From contig NZ_JYKS01000019.1 in the NCBI RefSeq assembly GCF_000935045.1, positions 1 through 64,000 on the forward strand: a DNA stretch of 64,000 nt, in the 5' to 3' direction. Shown here one piece after another: positions 17,687 through 26,683 of the stretch. Positions within the stretch are counted from its first letter, which is position 1. Each line of letters opens with the position of its first letter. The notes beneath the pieces were generated by a model that searched no databases, had not been told where the DNA came from, and was given only the letters and a program-made list of their open reading frames with translations. Source of the stretch: Pseudomonas sp. 10-1B. Its GTDB lineage: Bacteria; Pseudomonadota; Gammaproteobacteria; Pseudomonadales; Pseudomonadaceae. A program made the translations under genes and the position numbers.

Positions 17687-18280
17687 CTAGAAAGGCGAAT
17701 CAGCCGCCAGCCCCTGCAACTTGCGGTACTCCTGCAGCACTGCCGGCACATAGCGCCGGGTCTCGGCGAACGGCGGCACCGTGCCGCGGCGCAGCACGGC
17801 ATCCGGGCCGGCATTGTAGGCTGCCACAGCCAGGGTGATGTCGTTGTCGAACAGGTTGAGCATGCGCTTGAGGTAACGTGCCCCGCCCTGCACGTTGTCT
17901 TCCGGGTCCAGGCGGTTTTCCACGCCCATCTCGCGAGCGGTATCCGGCATCAGTTGCATCAGCCCCACCGCACCTGCTGGCGAACGGGCCTTGGGGTTGT
18001 AGCCGGATTCGGCCTTGATCAGTGCATGCAACAAGGCCGGGGGTACGTTGTGGGCCTGCGCTGCGGCGGCGACCAGCTCGGCGTAGGGGCGGCCAGTGAT
18101 CATCTGCGCGTTGGCCGGGCCGGCCTGGGCCAGCGGCTCGCTGATCACTTTTTCATAGTGGCGCCCGGGGCGATGGACGTTGCTCAATACGTAGCCACCC
18201 TTGGCATCGATGGAGATGTACACATCGGCCTGGGCTGCACCTGCCGCCAGCCAGATCAATCCGAGGATGAGTCCACGCAT
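17687..18280 (-). CDS. Periplasmic lytic transglycosylase, SLT family 1
   Basis: A 197-residue exported enzyme. The signal peptide is RGLILGLIWLAAGAAQA, then a short N-terminal segment and an SLT domain with catalytic Glu in IKAESGYNPKARSPAGAVGL, followed by QLMPDTAREMGV and AVAAYNAGPDAV. It should cleave the peptidoglycan glycan strand. ATG 18280 gives a clean signal peptide; the longer frame to 18361 is not needed. It is divergent from gspG with 185 bases between. Such enzymes can open the wall for envelope machines, which fits that neighbour, but housekeeping roles are equally possible. Confidence 0.9.
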   Translation of the reverse strand: MRGLILGLIWLAAGAAQADVYISIDAKGGYVLSNVHRPGRHYEKVISEPLAQAGPANAQMITGRPYAELVAAAAQAHNVPPALLHALIKAESGYNPKARSPAGAVGLMQLMPDTAREMGVENRLDPEDNVQGGARYLKRMLNLFDNDITLAVAAYNAGPDAVLRRGTVPPFAETRRYVPAVLQEYRKLQGLAADSPF

Positions 18281-18465
18281 GTCGGTCGCCTCTTCGTCGT
18301 GGCCCCCGATGTGGGGGAAAAGCCCCGGAAAACCCGAGGTTGAACACCACGACGCAAGCACTGTGCCGCTTCCTGCCCCGCATGGCGCAAGGCCCCGAGG
18401 CAGACGTGCACGGCTGTTGCATGGTGCCTGGAAAAGCTTGTCCCCATGCAGCGGAGGGCTTCACC

Positions 18466-18891
18466 ATGCAGCGCAGATCCACCCCCCAACGTGGCTTCAC
18501 CCTGCTCGAACTCCTGGTGGTCCTGGTGGTGCTCGGCCTGTTGGCCGGCATCGTCGCGCCCAAGTACTTCAGCCAGCTCGGCCGCTCCGAGGCCAAAGTG
18601 GCGCGGGCGCAGATAGAAGGGCTGAGCAAGGCGCTGGACCTGTACCGCCTGGAAGTCGGCCACTACCCCAACGGTGAGCAAGGCTTGCAGGCCCTGGTGG
18701 TCGCCCCCAGCGGCGAACCGCGCTGGAGCGGCCCGTACCTGCAGAAGGCCGTGCCGCAAGACCCATGGGGCCGGCCGTACATCTACCGGCAACCCGGCGA
18801 GAATGGCGGTGAATACGACCTGCTGTCGCTGGGCAAGGACGGCCAGCCCGGTGGTGACGGGGAAAACGCCGAAATCACCAGTTGGCAGTAA
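18466..18891 (+). CDS. gspG: Type II secretion major pseudopilin GspG-like
   Basis: A 141-residue pseudopilin. The prepilin signal is RG/FTLLELLVVLVVLGLLAG, with cleavage after Gly10 and Glu5 of the mature protein, then a GspG domain with GLSKALDLYRLEVGHYPNGE and DPWGRPYIY near the C-terminus. It would form the pilus-like piston in the inner membrane and periplasm. ATG 18466 places the cleavage site normally; the upstream extension is unlikely. gspF starts 11 bases after its stop. No other gsp gene is in the window. Confidence 0.92.
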   Translation: MQRRSTPQRGFTLLELLVVLVVLGLLAGIVAPKYFSQLGRSEAKVARAQIEGLSKALDLYRLEVGHYPNGEQGLQALVVAPSGEPRWSGPYLQKAVPQDPWGRPYIYRQPGENGGEYDLLSLGKDGQPGGDGENAEITSWQ

Positions 18892-18902
18892 GGAGAGCGG
18901 CC

Positions 18903-20093
18903 ATGCGCTACAGCCTCAAGGCCCTGGGCAGACAAGGGGTGGTGCAGTTGCAGATCGACGCCGAGGACGCCGACCAGGCTCGCCGCCAAGCCGAAGAGCA
19001 GGGCCTGCGCGTGCTCAGCCTGCGTGGCCACGGCGCTGCCCTGCGCGGCATGGCCTGGCGCCGCGAGGCAGGCTTTGACCTGGTGCTGTTCAGCCAGGAA
19101 CTGTCGACCCTGCTCAACGCCGGCCTGCCGCTGATCGACGCGCTGGAGAGCCTGGCGGAAAAGGCCCCCGCGGCAACAGCGCGCAAGGTGCTGGCCGAGC
19201 TGGTACGCCAACTCTACGAAGGCCGCTCGCTGTCCCAGGCCCTGGGCCAACAGCCACGGGTGTTCCCGCCGCTGTACGTGGCGCTGGTACAGTCCAGCGA
19301 ACGCACCGGCGCGCTGGGCGACGCCCTCGCCCGCTACATCAGCTATCGCCAGCGCCTGGACCTGGTACGGCAGAAGCTGGTGGGCGCATCGGTCTACCCG
19401 TTGCTGCTGTTGCTGGTGGGCGGCGGCGTGGTGCTGTTCCTGCTCGGCTATGTGGTGCCGCGTTTCAGCCAAGTGTTCGAGGGCATGGGTAACGAGCTTC
19501 CCTGGCTGTCACAGGTATTGATGCAGATTGGCCTGTTCCTGCATGCCCAACAGTTGCCACTGGCGCTGGGCTGCGTTGGCGGGGTCACGGCCCTGTGGCT
19601 GCTGCACCGGCACCCACGGGTACGGCACTGGGCATCCTGCCAGTTGCGGCGCCTGCCGGCGCTGCACCAACGCCTGATGATGTACGAACTGGCGCGCTTC
19701 TACCGTTCGCTGGGCATCCTGCTGCAAGGCGGTATCCCCATCCTCACGGCCATGGGTATGGCCCGCGGCCTGCTCGGTAGCGCGGCAGCCCAAGGCCTGG
19801 AGCAGGCTAGCCAGCGCGTCGCCGAGGGCCTGCCACTGTCCGATGCCCTGGAGGCTGGGCACCTGGTCACGCCGGTATCGCTTCGCCTGCTGCGGGCCGG
19901 CGAGCAGTCCGGCAACCTGGGCGAGATGCTGGAACGCTGCGCCGACTTCCATGACCAGGAAATCGGCCGCTGGGTGGAATGGTTCGTCAAATTGTTCGAA
20001 CCGCTGCTGATGACCTTCATCGGCCTGCTGATCGGCCTGATCGTGATCTTGATGTACATGCCGATCTTCGAACTGGCCTCGAGTATTCACTGA
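18903..20093 (+). CDS. gspF: Type II secretion inner-membrane platform protein GspF-like
   Basis: A 396-residue protein with the duplicated T2SF domain (about 60-185 and 265-385). Each copy has the family pattern (FSQELSTLLNAGLPLIDALE; ARFYRSLGILLQGGIPILTA) and a membrane helix, and a last helix lies near 365-390. The normal GspF length is about 400. GGAGAG precedes the ATG at 18903. It would anchor the assembly platform with GspE and GspL, neither of which is nearby, so it must work with components elsewhere or form a reduced system with the adjacent pseudopilin. Confidence 0.92.
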   Translation: MRYSLKALGRQGVVQLQIDAEDADQARRQAEEQGLRVLSLRGHGAALRGMAWRREAGFDLVLFSQELSTLLNAGLPLIDALESLAEKAPAATARKVLAELVRQLYEGRSLSQALGQQPRVFPPLYVALVQSSERTGALGDALARYISYRQRLDLVRQKLVGASVYPLLLLLVGGGVVLFLLGYVVPRFSQVFEGMGNELPWLSQVLMQIGLFLHAQQLPLALGCVGGVTALWLLHRHPRVRHWASCQLRRLPALHQRLMMYELARFYRSLGILLQGGIPILTAMGMARGLLGSAAAQGLEQASQRVAEGLPLSDALEAGHLVTPVSLRLLRAGEQSGNLGEMLERCADFHDQEIGRWVEWFVKLFEPLLMTFIGLLIGLIVILMYMPIFELASSIH

Positions 20094-20187
20094 ATCGCCG
20101 GGTTCAGGTTTTCGCGCGAGGTAGATGTTGAATGGGCGATCTGCGCGCAGCGGCCACAGGTATAACGTGTACCCGAGACCTCCCCGG

Positions 20188-20398
20188 TGCCTGTGGGAGC
20201 GGGCGAGCCCGCGAAGAATCCAGCGCGGTGGATGGCACCGGCTGCGCCGGTGTTCGCGGGCATGCCCGCTCCCACCTCGACCGCATAGGCCTCAAGCCCT
20301 GTGCAGTACCTGTGGGAGCGGGTTTACCCGCGAAGCAGGCAACGCGGAGTATGGCACCGGCTTCGCCGGTGTTCGCGGGTAAACCCGCTCCCACAGGG
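20188..20398. repeat. Two REP inverted pairs in tandem
   Basis: Pair 1 (20192-20275) and pair 2 (20310-20397) each have outer arms CTGTGGGAGCGGG... and inner CACCGGCTGCGCCGGTG or CACCGGCTTCGCCGGTG hairpins. They are joined by a spacer containing GCATAGGCCTCAAGCCCTGTG. The whole resembles a BIME. It fills most of the 524-base gap between gspF and mexE. Confidence 0.85.
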
Positions 20399-20503
20399 GC
20401 CCGCTAATAAGTTAGGTGCTGCTCTATGAGCGGCCTTGTGTCGGGATGGGCTGCAAAGCAGCCGCAAGCTCCCGAGTCAGAGCCAACCATGCCGCGCATC
20501 AAT

Positions 20504-20525
20504 GAATGATCCGCACATATCATTC
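20504..20525. promoter_or_regulatory. Inverted repeat upstream of mexE, LysR-type box
   Basis: GAATGAT and ATCATTC form a perfect 7-base inverted repeat with an 8-base spacer, and the T-N11-A pattern of LysR-type sites fits within it. It lies 93 bases before mexE. In P. aeruginosa this operon is activated by the LysR-type MexT; no such gene is adjacent here, so the link is inference. Confidence 0.55.
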
Positions 20526-20617
20526 AGCGTGATATTAACCTTCGGCCCGTTCGATTCGTGCCTCACGCGCAACACACTCACACTCCGCCCACTACTAATA
20601 CATTGGCGGAGTTCTCC

Positions 20618-21859
20618 ATGGAACAATCACTCAAACCCTTGCGCTTCCCCCTCGCTGCCCTGGCAGTGGTGGTGATCAGCGCTTGCGGTCGAACCCCCGA
20701 CGCCGTGCAAGCGCCCGCCGCGCCCAAGGTCAGTGTGGCCAAGGTGATCGAGCAACCAATCAACGAATGGGACGAGTTCACCGGCCGCCTCGAAGCCCCG
20801 GAAACCGTCGAAGTGCGTCCGCGGGTCTCCGGCCAGATCGACCTGGTGGCCTTCACCGAAGGCGCCCAGGTCAAGAAAGGCGACCTGCTGTTCCAGATCG
20901 ACCCACGCCCGTTCCAAGCTGAAGTCCGCCGCCTCGAAGCCCAGCTGCAACAGGCCAAGGCCACCGCCATCCGCAGCGCCAACGAAGCCCGCCGTGGCGA
21001 ACGCCTGCGTGACAGCAACGCCATTTCCGCCGAACTTGCCGAATCGCGCAGCAGTGCTGCCGCCGAAGCCCGTGCCGGGGTCGATGCGATCCAGGCCCAG
21101 CTCGACCTGGCACGCCTGAACCTTAGTTTCACCCGCGTCACCGCGCCCATCAGCGGCCGCGCCAGCCGTGCCCAGTTCACCGCCGGCAACATCGTCACTG
21201 CCGATGTCACTCCGCTGACCAGCGTGGTCTCCACCGACAAGGTCTACGCCTACTTCGACGCCGACGAGCGCGTGTACCTCAAGTACACCCAGCTGGCCCG
21301 CGAAGGCCAGCGCGGCCAGAGCACCCCGGTGTACCTGGGCCTGACCAACGAAACCGGCAACCCGCACCTGGGCCAGATGAATTTCGTCGACAACCAGGTC
21401 AACCCGCGCACCGGCACCATCCGCGGCCGTGCGGTGTTCGACAACCGCGACGGCCAGTTCACCCCGGGCCTGTACGCGCGCCTGAAACTGGTCGGCAGCG
21501 CCCAGTACGACGCCGTGCTGATCAACGACGAAGCCGTCGGCACCGACCTTGGCAAGAAGTTCGTGCTGGTCATGGACAAGGACAACAAGGCCGCCTACCG
21601 GGCCGTGGAGCTGGGGCCCAAGCTGGAAGGCCTGCGCATCGTGCGCAGCGGCCTGGGCAAGGACGACCGTATCGTGGTCAAGGGCCTGCAGCGTGTACGC
21701 CCCGGCTCGCCGGTGACCCCGGAAGAAACCTCGATGGCCAGCGAGCAGACCCTCGCCGCCCTCGCCCAGCAGCGCCAGGCCCTGGAGGCCAGCAACCCGG
21801 CGCCGAAGGTGGCGGGCAACAACGTGAAAGTCGCCAGCGCCCAGGCGCCACGCGGTTAA
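20618..21859 (+). CDS. mexE: RND efflux periplasmic adaptor, MexE-like lipoprotein
   Basis: A 413-residue membrane-fusion protein. The lipoprotein signal ends in VVVISACGR (lipobox near residues 20-23). A barrel-sandwich/lipoyl motif follows (VRPRVSGQIDLVAFTEGAQV), then a coiled-coil hairpin (about 105-165), the second lipoyl half (LNLSFTRVTAPISGRASR), a beta-barrel and a C-terminal membrane-proximal domain. ATG 20618 starts the signal; the frame start 20 codons upstream is not needed. mexF follows 12 bases later. It links MexF to the outer-membrane channel. Confidence 0.93.
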   Translation: MEQSLKPLRFPLAALAVVVISACGRTPDAVQAPAAPKVSVAKVIEQPINEWDEFTGRLEAPETVEVRPRVSGQIDLVAFTEGAQVKKGDLLFQIDPRPFQAEVRRLEAQLQQAKATAIRSANEARRGERLRDSNAISAELAESRSSAAAEARAGVDAIQAQLDLARLNLSFTRVTAPISGRASRAQFTAGNIVTADVTPLTSVVSTDKVYAYFDADERVYLKYTQLAREGQRGQSTPVYLGLTNETGNPHLGQMNFVDNQVNPRTGTIRGRAVFDNRDGQFTPGLYARLKLVGSAQYDAVLINDEAVGTDLGKKFVLVMDKDNKAAYRAVELGPKLEGLRIVRSGLGKDDRIVVKGLQRVRPGSPVTPEETSMASEQTLAALAQQRQALEASNPAPKVAGNNVKVASAQAPRG

Positions 21860-21871
21860 GGGACCACACCG

Positions 21872-24800
21872 ATGAACTTCTCGAAATTCTTCATTACCCG
21901 GCCGATCTTCGCCGCGGTGCTGTCGCTGGTGCTGCTGATCGCGGGTTCGATCTCGCTGTTCCAACTGCCGATCAGCGAATACCCCGAAGTGGTGCCGCCC
22001 ACCGTGGTGGTGCGCGCCAACTTCCCAGGCGCCAACCCCAAGGTCATCGGCGAAACCGTTGCAGCACCACTGGAGCAGGCCATCACCGGTGTCGAGAACA
22101 TGCTGTACATGTCCTCCCAGTCCACCGCCGACGGCAAGCTGACCCTGACCATCACCTTCGCCCTGGGCACCGACCTGGACAACGCCCAGGTGCAGGTGCA
22201 GAACCGCGTCACCCGCACCCAGCCCAAGCTGCCCGAGGAAGTGACCCGCATCGGTATCACCGTCGACAAGGCCTCGCCCGACCTGACCATGGTCGTGCAC
22301 CTGACCTCGCCGGACAACCGCTACGACATGCTCTACCTGTCCAACTACGCCATCCTCAACATCAAGGATGAGCTGGCACGCCTGGGTGGCGTGGGTGACG
22401 TGCAACTGTTCGGCATGGGCGACTACTCGCTGCGCGTGTGGCTGGACCCGAACAAGACCGCTTCGCGCAACCTGACCGCCAGTGATGTGGTGGCCGCTAT
22501 TCGCGAGCAGAACCGCCAGGTCGCTGCCGGCCAGCTGGGCGCGCCCCCTGCCCCTGGTTCGACCAGCTTCCAACTGTCGATCAATACCCAGGGCCGCCTG
22601 GTCAACGAGGAAGAGTTCGAAAACATCATCATCCGCGCAGGTGCCGATGGCGAAATCACTCGCCTGAAGGACATCGCCCGGGTCGAACTCGGCTCCAGCC
22701 AGTACGCCCTGCGCTCGCTGCTGAACAATCAGCCGGCAGTGGCCATCCCGATCTTCCAGCGCCCAGGCTCCAACGCCATCGAGATCTCCGACGAAGTGCG
22801 GGCGAAAATGGCCGAGCTGAAAAAGGACTTCCCGGAAGGGATGGACTACAGCATCGTCTACGACCCGACCATCTTCGTGCGCGGCTCCATCGAAGCGGTG
22901 GTGCACACCCTGTTCGAAGCGCTGGTGCTGGTGGTGCTGGTGGTGATCCTTTTCCTGCAGACCTGGCGTGCCTCGATCATTCCGCTGCTGGCCGTGCCGG
23001 TATCGCTGATCGGTACCTTTGCCGTGATGCACCTGTTCGGCTTCTCGCTCAACGCCTTGTCGTTATTCGGGCTGGTATTGGCCATCGGCATCGTGGTGGA
23101 CGACGCCATCGTCGTGGTGGAGAACGTCGAACGTAATATCGGCCTGGGCCTGAAACCGCTGGAAGCCACGCAAAAGGCCATGAGCGAAGTGACCGGGCCA
23201 ATCATCGCCACCGCCCTGGTACTGTGCGCCGTGTTCGTTCCTGCTGCGTTCATTTCCGGCCTTACCGGGCAGTTCTACAAGCAGTTCGCCCTGACCATCG
23301 CCATCTCCACCGTGATTTCGGCATTCAACTCGCTGACCCTGTCGCCAGCGTTGGCCGCCGTGTTGCTCAAGGACCACCACGCGCCCAAGGACCGTTTCTC
23401 GCGGTTCCTCGACAAGCTGCTGGGCAGCTGGCTGTTCTCCCCGTTCAACCGCTTCTTCGAGCGTGCCAGCCACAATTATGTCGGTGGCGTGCGCCGGGTC
23501 ATCCGCTCCAGCGGCATCGCCCTGTTCGTCTATGCCGGCCTGATGGGCCTGACCTACCTGGGCTTCTCGTCCACCCCGACCGGTTTCGTGCCGGCCCAGG
23601 ACAAGCAGTACCTGGTAGCCTTCGCCCAGTTGCCCGACGCGGCCAGCCTCGACCGCACCGAGGCGGTGATCAAGCGCATGAGCGAAATCGCCCTGAAGCA
23701 GCCTGGCGTGGCCGACTCGGTGGCCTTCCCTGGCCTGTCGATCAACGGTTTCACCAACAGCCCGAACAGCGGCATCGTGTTCACCCCGCTCAAACCGTTC
23801 GACGAGCGCAAGGACCCGAGCCAGTCGGCCGCGGCCATCGCCGCGGCGCTGAATGCCCAGTTCGCCGACATCCAGGACGCCTACATCGCGATCTTCCCGC
23901 CACCGCCGGTACAAGGCCTGGGCACCATCGGCGGCTTCCGCCTGCAGATCGAGGACCGCGGCAACCTGGGCTACGAAGCGCTGTACAAGGAAACCCAGAA
24001 CATCATCGCCAAGAGCCACAATGTGCCGGAGCTGGCGGGCCTGTTCACCAGCTACCAGGTCAACGTGCCGCAGGTCGATGCCGCCATCGACCGGGAAAAG
24101 GCCAAGACCCACGGCGTGGCGATCAACGATATCTTCGACACCCTGCAGGTTTACCTGGGCTCGCTGTATACCAACGACTTCAACCGCTTTGGCCGCACCT
24201 ACCAGGTCAACGTCCAGGCCGAGCAGCAGTTCCGCCTCGATGCCGAGCAGATCGGCCAGTTGAAGGTGCGCAACAACCTCGGCGAGATGATACCGCTGGC
24301 GACCTTCCTCAAGGTCAGCGACACCTCCGGGCCGGACCGGGTGATGCATTACAACGGCTTCATCACTGCTGAAATCAACGGTGCCGCAGCCCCTGGCTAC
24401 AGCTCTGGCCAGGCCGAGGCGGCGATCGAGAAGCTGCTGAAAGAGGAATTGCCCAATGGCATGACCTTCGAGTGGACCGACCTGACCTATCAACAGATCC
24501 TCTCGGGCAACACTGCGTTGTTCGTGTTCCCGCTGTGCGTGCTGCTGGCCTTCCTGGTGCTGGCCGCCCAGTACGAAAGCTGGAGCCTGCCGCTGGCGGT
24601 GATCCTGATCGTGCCGATGACCCTGCTGTCGGCCATCACCGGGGTGATCGTCTCGGGTGGCGATAACAACATCTTCACCCAGATCGGCCTGATCGTACTG
24701 GTCGGACTGGCGTGCAAGAACGCGATCCTGATCGTCGAGTTCGCCAAGGATGAACAGGCCAAGGGCCTCGACCCGCTGGCCGCGGTACTGGAAGCCTGCC

Positions 24801-25051
24801 GCCTGCGCCTGCGGCCGATCCTGATGACTTCGATCGCCTTCATCATGGGTGTGGTGCCACTGGTGTTCAGCTCTGGTGCCGGTTCGGAAATGCGCCATGC
24901 CATGGGTGTGGCAGTGTTCTCGGGGATGATCGGGGTGACCGTGTTCGGCCTGTTCCTGACCCCGGTGTTCTTCTTCCTGATTCGCCGTTTCGTCGAGCGT
25001 CGCCAGGCCCGCAAGGCCGCGCACGTTCAAGCGCTGGAGAGCCATGCATGA
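21872..25051 (+). CDS. mexF: RND efflux transporter, MexF-like
   Basis: A 1059-residue inner-membrane HAE1-family pump of normal length. It starts FSKFFITRPIFAAVLSLVLL and has a first large periplasmic loop, then TM helices with the proton-relay acidic residues in VLAIGIVVDDAIVVVENVER (about 403-422). A second periplasmic loop and a C-terminal membrane half follow, including GLACKNAILIVEFAKDEQ. By homology to MexF it would export chloramphenicol, fluoroquinolones, trimethoprim or signal-related compounds; the substrate here is inferred. Its stop overlaps the oprN start by four bases. Confidence 0.94.
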   Translation: MNFSKFFITRPIFAAVLSLVLLIAGSISLFQLPISEYPEVVPPTVVVRANFPGANPKVIGETVAAPLEQAITGVENMLYMSSQSTADGKLTLTITFALGTDLDNAQVQVQNRVTRTQPKLPEEVTRIGITVDKASPDLTMVVHLTSPDNRYDMLYLSNYAILNIKDELARLGGVGDVQLFGMGDYSLRVWLDPNKTASRNLTASDVVAAIREQNRQVAAGQLGAPPAPGSTSFQLSINTQGRLVNEEEFENIIIRAGADGEITRLKDIARVELGSSQYALRSLLNNQPAVAIPIFQRPGSNAIEISDEVRAKMAELKKDFPEGMDYSIVYDPTIFVRGSIEAVVHTLFEALVLVVLVVILFLQTWRASIIPLLAVPVSLIGTFAVMHLFGFSLNALSLFGLVLAIGIVVDDAIVVVENVERNIGLGLKPLEATQKAMSEVTGPIIATALVLCAVFVPAAFISGLTGQFYKQFALTIAISTVISAFNSLTLSPALAAVLLKDHHAPKDRFSRFLDKLLGSWLFSPFNRFFERASHNYVGGVRRVIRSSGIALFVYAGLMGLTYLGFSSTPTGFVPAQDKQYLVAFAQLPDAASLDRTEAVIKRMSEIALKQPGVADSVAFPGLSINGFTNSPNSGIVFTPLKPFDERKDPSQSAAAIAAALNAQFADIQDAYIAIFPPPPVQGLGTIGGFRLQIEDRGNLGYEALYKETQNIIAKSHNVPELAGLFTSYQVNVPQVDAAIDREKAKTHGVAINDIFDTLQVYLGSLYTNDFNRFGRTYQVNVQAEQQFRLDAEQIGQLKVRNNLGEMIPLATFLKVSDTSGPDRVMHYNGFITAEINGAAAPGYSSGQAEAAIEKLLKEELPNGMTFEWTDLTYQQILSGNTALFVFPLCVLLAFLVLAAQYESWSLPLAVILIVPMTLLSAITGVIVSGGDNNIFTQIGLIVLVGLACKNAILIVEFAKDEQAKGLDPLAAVLEACRLRLRPILMTSIAFIMGVVPLVFSSGAGSEMRHAMGVAVFSGMIGVTVFGLFLTPVFFFLIRRFVERRQARKAAHVQALESHA

Positions 25052-26463
25052 ATCCGCTCAAACCCCTGACCCCGAGCCTGCTGGCACTGGCCCTGGCGGC
25101 CTGTGCGGTAGGCCCGGACTACCAGGCCCCGGCCACCGAACCTGCACGACTGAGCAGTGATGTGCAGGCCAAGGCCTATGACCGTAGCCGCTTCGAAAGC
25201 CTGTGGTGGCGGCAGTTCGACGACCCGGTGCTGAACCAGCTGGTGCAGGCTTCGCTGGACGGCAACCGTGACTTGCGCGTGGCGTTCGCCCGCCTGAAGT
25301 CGGCCCGCTCGATCCGTGAAGACGCCGAGAACGACCAGTTCCCGGTGGTCACCAGCCGCGCCAGCAGCGACATCGGCAAGGGCCAGATTCCCGGCCAGAC
25401 CGAGCAACGAGTGAACAGCGAGCGCTACGACCTGGGCCTGGACATGGCCTGGGAGCTGGACCTGTTCGGCCGTATCCAGCGCCAGATCGAAGCCAGTGAA
25501 GCCCAGGAAGCGGTGGCTGCGGCCGACCTGCAGCAGTTGCAGGTCAGCCTGATCGCCGAGCTGGTCGATGCCTACGGGCAACTGCGCGGTGCGCAATTGC
25601 GCGAGAAGATCGCCCTGGCCAACCTCAAGACCCAGCAGGAATCGCGCACCATAACCGAAACCCTGCGCGATGCCGGCGTGGGCAACGACCTCGACGTGGT
25701 GCGTGCCGATGCACGCCTGGCCGGGGTCGAGGCCACCGTGCCGCAACTGCAGGCCGAACAGGCACGGGCACGGCACCGCATCGCCACCCTGCTCGGCCAG
25801 CGCCCGGATGCGCTCAGCGTAGACCTGTCGCCCAAGGCCCTGCCGGCCATCGCCAAGGCGCTGCCGATAGGTGACCCGGGCGAACTGCTGCGCCGCCGCC
25901 CAGACATCCGCAGCGCCGAACGCCAGCTGGCGGCTGCCACTGCCAACGTTGGCGTGGCCACCGCCGACCTGTTCCCCCGCGTCAGCCTCAGCGGCTTCCT
26001 CGGCTTTACCGCCGCCCGCGGTTCGCAGATCGGCTCGTCGGCAGCCAATGCCTGGGCGCTGGGCCCGAGCATTACCTGGGCGGCCTTCGACCTGGGCAGT
26101 GTGCGGGCCCGCCTGCGCGGTGCCAAGGCCGATGCCGAAGGGGCGCTGGCCAATTACGAACAGCAGGTGTTGCTGGCCCTGGAAGAATCGGCCAATGCCT
26201 TCAGCGGTTACGACAAGACCCAGCAGCGGCTGTTGTCGCTGATGCGCCAGAGCGACGCCAGCCGCAAGGCAGCAGAACTGGCCTCGATTCGTTATCGCGA
26301 GGGCACGGTGGACTACCTGGTGCTGCTCGATGCCGAGCGTGAACGGCTGAGCGCTGAAGATGCGCAGGCCCAAGGCGAGGTCGAGCTGTACCGCGGCATC
26401 GTCTCGATCTACAAGGCCCTGGGCGGCGGCTGGCAGCCGGAGACCGTGGCCAGCGCGCGCTGA
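25048..26463 (+). CDS. oprN: Outer-membrane efflux lipoprotein, OprN-like
   Basis: A 471-residue TolC-type channel of the NodT family. A lipoprotein signal ends LALALAACAVGPDYQAP. Two outer-membrane efflux repeats follow (about 60-250 and 270-455), with WWRQFDDPVLNQLV and the matching RRRPDIRSAERQLAAATANV. YREGTVDYLVLLDAER lies near the C-terminus. It overlaps mexF (ATGA), so the three genes form one unit. A strong intrinsic terminator follows 50 bases after the stop. Confidence 0.94.
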   Translation: MNPLKPLTPSLLALALAACAVGPDYQAPATEPARLSSDVQAKAYDRSRFESLWWRQFDDPVLNQLVQASLDGNRDLRVAFARLKSARSIREDAENDQFPVVTSRASSDIGKGQIPGQTEQRVNSERYDLGLDMAWELDLFGRIQRQIEASEAQEAVAAADLQQLQVSLIAELVDAYGQLRGAQLREKIALANLKTQQESRTITETLRDAGVGNDLDVVRADARLAGVEATVPQLQAEQARARHRIATLLGQRPDALSVDLSPKALPAIAKALPIGDPGELLRRRPDIRSAERQLAAATANVGVATADLFPRVSLSGFLGFTAARGSQIGSSAANAWALGPSITWAAFDLGSVRARLRGAKADAEGALANYEQQVLLALEESANAFSGYDKTQQRLLSLMRQSDASRKAAELASIRYREGTVDYLVLLDAERERLSAEDAQAQGEVELYRGIVSIYKALGGGWQPETVASAR

Positions 26464-26512
26464 ACCATCCCGTTTCAACGACTCCTTTGGTTGGTTCCTC
26501 CCCCAACCGTTT

Positions 26513-26544
26513 GCCCCGCAGGCCTTGGGCTGCGGGGCTTTTTT
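26513..26544 (+). terminator. Intrinsic terminator of mexE-mexF-oprN
   Basis: GCCCCGCA (26513-26520) pairs with TGCGGGGC (26531-26538) around GGCCTTGGGC, followed at once by six T residues. This is a classical rho-independent terminator. Confidence 0.93.
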
Positions 26545-26571
26545 ATGTTGTTTAGGGAGGCTTGGCGCTGG

Positions 26572-26683
26572 GTACATGCTTCAAGGAAGTATTAGGGCTC
26601 CATGGTGCATGCTTCAAGGAAGTATTAGGTCTCCATAGTGTATGCCTCAAGGAAAAATCAGGGCTACAAGGTGTATGCCTCAG
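26572..26683. repeat. 33-bp direct tandem repeat, about 3.4 copies
   Basis: Units lie at 26572-26604, 26605-26637 and 26638-26670, with a 13-base partial unit at 26671-26683. Each begins GT(A/G)(C/T)ATGC(T/C)TCAAGGAA. Units 1 and 2 differ at few positions and unit 3 more. The period of 33 equals eleven codons and leaves an open frame with an 11-residue repeat (CFKEVLGLHG), but there is no ribosome-binding site and the frame runs on into REP sequence. Confidence 0.85.

Noticed and set aside
20188..20398. Possible CRISPR-like array
   Set aside because: The repeats are inverted REP pairs with palindromic cores, not direct repeats with unique spacers of equal length.
20627..23032. 801-codon minus-strand frame across mexE and mexF
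   Set aside because: It spans two well-supported genes on the other strand and its product is His/Gly/Ala-rich without a fold, as is common for antisense frames here.
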